Below, in pieces: positions 39,142 through 41,250 of a stretch of DNA of 41,250 nt. Made by a program: the position numbers and the translations under genes. The notes beneath the pieces were generated by a model that was given only the letters and a program-made list of their open reading frames with translations, ran no database searches and was not told where the DNA came from. Source of the DNA: a virus. Each line of letters begins with the position of its first letter. Within the stretch, counting starts at the first letter, position 1. The DNA lies in the IMG/VR virus record IMGVR_UViG_3300038682_000061, positions 1-41,250 of that record; one strand, given 5' to 3'.

Positions 39142-40475
39142 TGAGTATTATAAGAGAAGTAAATCTTGGTGGTTCATCGGAAGTACGAGTGAATAATACA
39201 GGAATTGATCCTATTCCAGTGAATCTTGATCGAATTTACGGCAAGGGGTTGAATCAAGACTACTGTGATATTGACGGTTTTACTGGTGAGATAACTGATT
39301 TTTTTGAAGACTTAAAAACAACAAGCATTAACACTTCAACAGATAATCCTAAAGTTCTCAAATTCTGGCTTAATCGTACCACACGTATAAACCAAATTGG
39401 ATTTGGGTGTGATGACTTGGGTTATGACTTCTCTAACATAGTATTCAAGGCATTGGGTTCTGGTGAGGAGGTTCGTTATACTAAAGACCTATCTAGTGAC
39501 AGTACCAAACGAAATAGTTATCTGTTAGAGCTACCTGATTTAGCTTTAAATGGCTTCATAATTGAGTTCCACACGGTTGATCCAGTGGGCCTATCAAATC
39601 TTGTGCTGTTCAAAGTAAACAGTGTGTTAGCCAGCTTGCAGGCATCCAACCCTGATGATGATGTTGTTCCAATCGGAGCATCTGATTCTGGCAACCTTAA
39701 GATAACGGATGCAGAGAGTGGTTTAGCTATAGCTAAAGGTGAAGTAGTTGGTTCAACATTTATCCATAAATTCGGTGGTGCTCCCGACTTCGACGAGGGT
39801 GACGGTCAAGTAACCATATGGGATGGGGCTGATGACAGCGGTATTGATGAAATGCTTTATAACTACTCTACGACCAATGATATTGACAGCCTGTCGAGTG
39901 ACAGCGCTTCTGATACCGTTGATATCGAGGTTCAGGGATTAGATGTTGATTATAATGTAGTTGTACAGACTGTCACTTTAACCGGGCAAACTCGTGTAGC
40001 ATTAACAACTCCATTGATGAGAGTATTCAGGCTAAAGAATGTCGGCTCAGTTAACCTAGTTGGTGATGTTTATTGTTACGTGAACACAGCGATATCAGGT
40101 GGAGTACCTGTAGATACAACTAAGGTTAGGGCAATAATCCATTTTCCAAACAATCAAACACTGATGGCGGTCTATACCATCCCTGCCGGGTACACTGGCT
40201 ATATGCGAGACTGGTACGCTGCAACTGCCGGGTCGTCGAAAGATAGCAACTACCCTATAAGGTTAATGGCTCGTCCCCTTGGTCAAGTATTCCAGTTAAA
40301 ACACATTGCGGCTTTAAGTGACTCAGGTACAAGTCAAATTCAGCACAAATATGAGGAGCCTGAAGTTTTTGCTGAGAAGACTGATATCGAACTTAGGGCA
40401 GCAATGCTAGCAACAGGTGGTACCGGAGCTGCTGTAGCCGGTGGGTTTGACATTGTACTGGTGGCAAATGTTTAA
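39141..40475 (+). CDS. Putative virion protein, 444 aa, beta-rich
   Basis: ATG at 39141 overlaps the previous stop (TGATG). The protein has N-terminal strands (IREVNLGGSSEVRVNN), a jelly-roll-like middle (FSNIVFKALGSGEEVRYTKD) and a later TATWWAG-like half (GEVVGSTFIHKFGGAPDFDE, then YTIPAGYTGYMRDWYAATAG). Its place between the needle and ejection genes suggests a head decoration, tail knob or fibre component. Not recognised as a known P22 protein. Confidence 0.55.
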   Translation: MSIIREVNLGGSSEVRVNNTGIDPIPVNLDRIYGKGLNQDYCDIDGFTGEITDFFEDLKTTSINTSTDNPKVLKFWLNRTTRINQIGFGCDDLGYDFSNIVFKALGSGEEVRYTKDLSSDSTKRNSYLLELPDLALNGFIIEFHTVDPVGLSNLVLFKVNSVLASLQASNPDDDVVPIGASDSGNLKITDAESGLAIAKGEVVGSTFIHKFGGAPDFDEGDGQVTIWDGADDSGIDEMLYNYSTTNDIDSLSSDSASDTVDIEVQGLDVDYNVVVQTVTLTGQTRVALTTPLMRVFRLKNVGSVNLVGDVYCYVNTAISGGVPVDTTKVRAIIHFPNNQTLMAVYTIPAGYTGYMRDWYAATAGSSKDSNYPIRLMARPLGQVFQLKHIAALSDSGTSQIQHKYEEPEVFAEKTDIELRAAMLATGGTGAAVAGGFDIVLVANV

Positions 40476-40800
40476 ACATGTTATCGGTGGTACAGGTGGT
40501 CTACCGACAAGTGAGAACTATTTGAATTTCCAATGGGTAAGCCCTGAGTGTAATATTTTATTCTCGGTGACTCAGATGGGTAAGGCACTAAGTTGTCATT
40601 TTACCTCAGATAAGTCAGGTTTACGACACTTGAGGCAAGCAATCAATGAATTTGCTGTTTTTTGCTTCGATATATTCCCTTGGTCGTGTATGATAATAGC
40701 TAGAGTGAATCGTAGAAGTGTTGGTAAATTAATAACAAAATGCGGTTTCGAGAGATTAGTTGGAAATGGGAACAACGTGGTTTATATAAGAAGGAGATAA
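40468..40800 (+). CDS. GNAT-like protein, phage internal-protein type, 110 aa
   Basis: ATG at 40468 overlaps the upstream stop. The C-terminal half resembles the acetyltransferase fold seen in short internal virion proteins of podoviruses (T7 gp13-like): DIFPWSCMIIARVNRRSVGK, LITKCGFERL, then VVYIRR. The acetyl-CoA P-loop (R/Q-x-x-G-x-G/A) is missing, so it is probably not a working enzyme and may act in assembly. It precedes the ejection gene, which has AGGAGA before its ATG. Confidence 0.55.
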   Translation: MFKHVIGGTGGLPTSENYLNFQWVSPECNILFSVTQMGKALSCHFTSDKSGLRHLRQAINEFAVFCFDIFPWSCMIIARVNRRSVGKLITKCGFERLVGNGNNVVYIRRR

Positions 40801-40802
40801 AC

Positions 40803-41233
40803 ATGGGTGACATTGGTGGATTTTCAGACCCGTTTGGTATCATTGGTGGGGGTAATGATGATGCTGCTGAAGCATCTATTGAAGCATCACAATTACAAGC
40901 TGACTACCAGCAACAGGCTCTTGATTATTTAATGCAGCGTGAGGAGCTTCCACAGGAGCTTCGTGAAGACTCACTTCGTCAAATTGCAGGGACTTATGGT
41001 GTCGAAGGTGGCACAGGCTCTCAACAGGAGATGATTGATCGAGCTAAAGGGTCTGCTCTATATTCTAATATAATGGGTGGTCAACAGGCTGGTGAAGAAG
41101 CGATTCTTCGTAATGCTGCTGCAACAGGCGGCCTTCGGTCTGGTAATGTTCAAGAGAATCTCTACGATTACAATACACAACTTCAGAATCAGGCATTGCT
41201 CCAATCATATAACCAACAAATGAGTGGTTTAGT
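40803..41233 (+). CDS. DNA-ejection protein, N-terminal fragment (continues at left edge)
   Basis: AAGGAGA precedes ATG at 40803. The 143 visible residues are Gln/Ala-rich and helical: AAEASIEASQLQADYQQQAL, LRQIAGTYGVEGGTGSQQEM, GEEAILRNAAATGGLRSGNV, then LQSYNQQMSGL. This is typical of a head-packed ejection protein. The frame runs into the primer at 41234. The left-edge fragment (18-202) continues it, so the whole gene should encode about 200 residues. Confidence 0.8.
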
Positions 41234-41250
41234 GATCGTGACTGGGAAAC
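41234..41250 (-). other. Amplification primer sequence (right end)
   Basis: GATCGTGACTGGGAAAC is the reverse complement of bases 1-17. It marks the end of the amplified molecule rather than a phage terminus. Apparent codons across it should be ignored. Confidence 0.9.

Noticed and set aside
1-41250. tRNA genes, CRISPR arrays, integrase, insertion sequences
   Set aside because: I looked for tRNA-like cloverleaf ends, regular spacer repeats, tyrosine or serine recombinase motifs and transposase motifs and saw none.

Overview
This is essentially a whole genome, about 41.2 kb, of a tailed phage with a P22-like short-tailed (podovirus) virion. Both ends carry the same 17-base amplification primer in opposite orientation (1-17 and 41234-41250). 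The truncated gene at the right edge (40803 onward) continues in the same protein family as the truncated gene at the left edge (ending at 202). The molecule is therefore best read as a circle, or a circularly permuted genome, opened inside a DNA-ejection gene. The host is most likely a Gram-negative bacterium, probably a gammaproteobacterium. The reasons are the P22-type tailspike, portal, coat, gp4 and gp10, the M15 endolysin, several Sec signal peptides and strong AGGAGG ribosome binding sites. Host genus cannot be read from the sequence.

Layout. (1) Late operon, plus strand, from 29676 through the right edge and on from the left edge to 11251: small and large terminase, P22-like portal, a possible structured leader RNA, scaffold, P22-fold coat with its inserted domain, gp4-like adaptor with an extra C-terminal domain, gp10-like hub, needle candidate, a virion protein, a GNAT-like protein, four ejection proteins (one split by the window ends), tailspike, a small membrane protein, an M15 endolysin, three secreted proteins, a GTA-type holin, a mini zinc ribbon and a membrane/coiled-coil protein. 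(2) Minus-strand early/replication operon, 23526 down to 11236: RHH regulator, Pro/Glu-rich protein, RecB/Cas4-like nuclease (DUF2800), SSB-like DUF2815, PAPS-reductase-like protein, family B DNA polymerase, radical SAM protein, VRR-NUC nuclease, then many small proteins (several zinc ribbons, DUF3310, a possible ThyX-like protein) and an SNF2-type helicase. (3) Plus-strand block, 23675-27111: C5 cytosine methyltransferase with a second protein in another frame, then a Prim-Pol/DUF3987 primase-helicase, ending in a strong two-way terminator. (4) Minus-strand block, 28803 down to 27248: tiny membrane and hypothetical proteins and an XRE-type regulator. (5) A gene-free regulatory region, 28804-29675, packed with two repeated motifs, between block 4 and the terminase.

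The genes form a complete replication (primase-helicase, polymerase, SSB-like, nucleases, helicase), packaging, head, ejection, tail and lysis set. I see no integrase, no phage RNA polymerase, no tRNA and no CRISPR array, so lysogeny is not supported beyond the two small DNA-binding proteins. The most notable points are: the two-frame methyltransferase, which looks like the M.EcoHK31I alpha/beta arrangement; the radical SAM gene lying between an exact 19-base direct repeat that duplicates the first codons of the nuclease gene; the CCCANTGGG repeats, one inside a promoter; an operator-like dyad within the other early promoter; and a run of three secreted proteins inside the lysis region.
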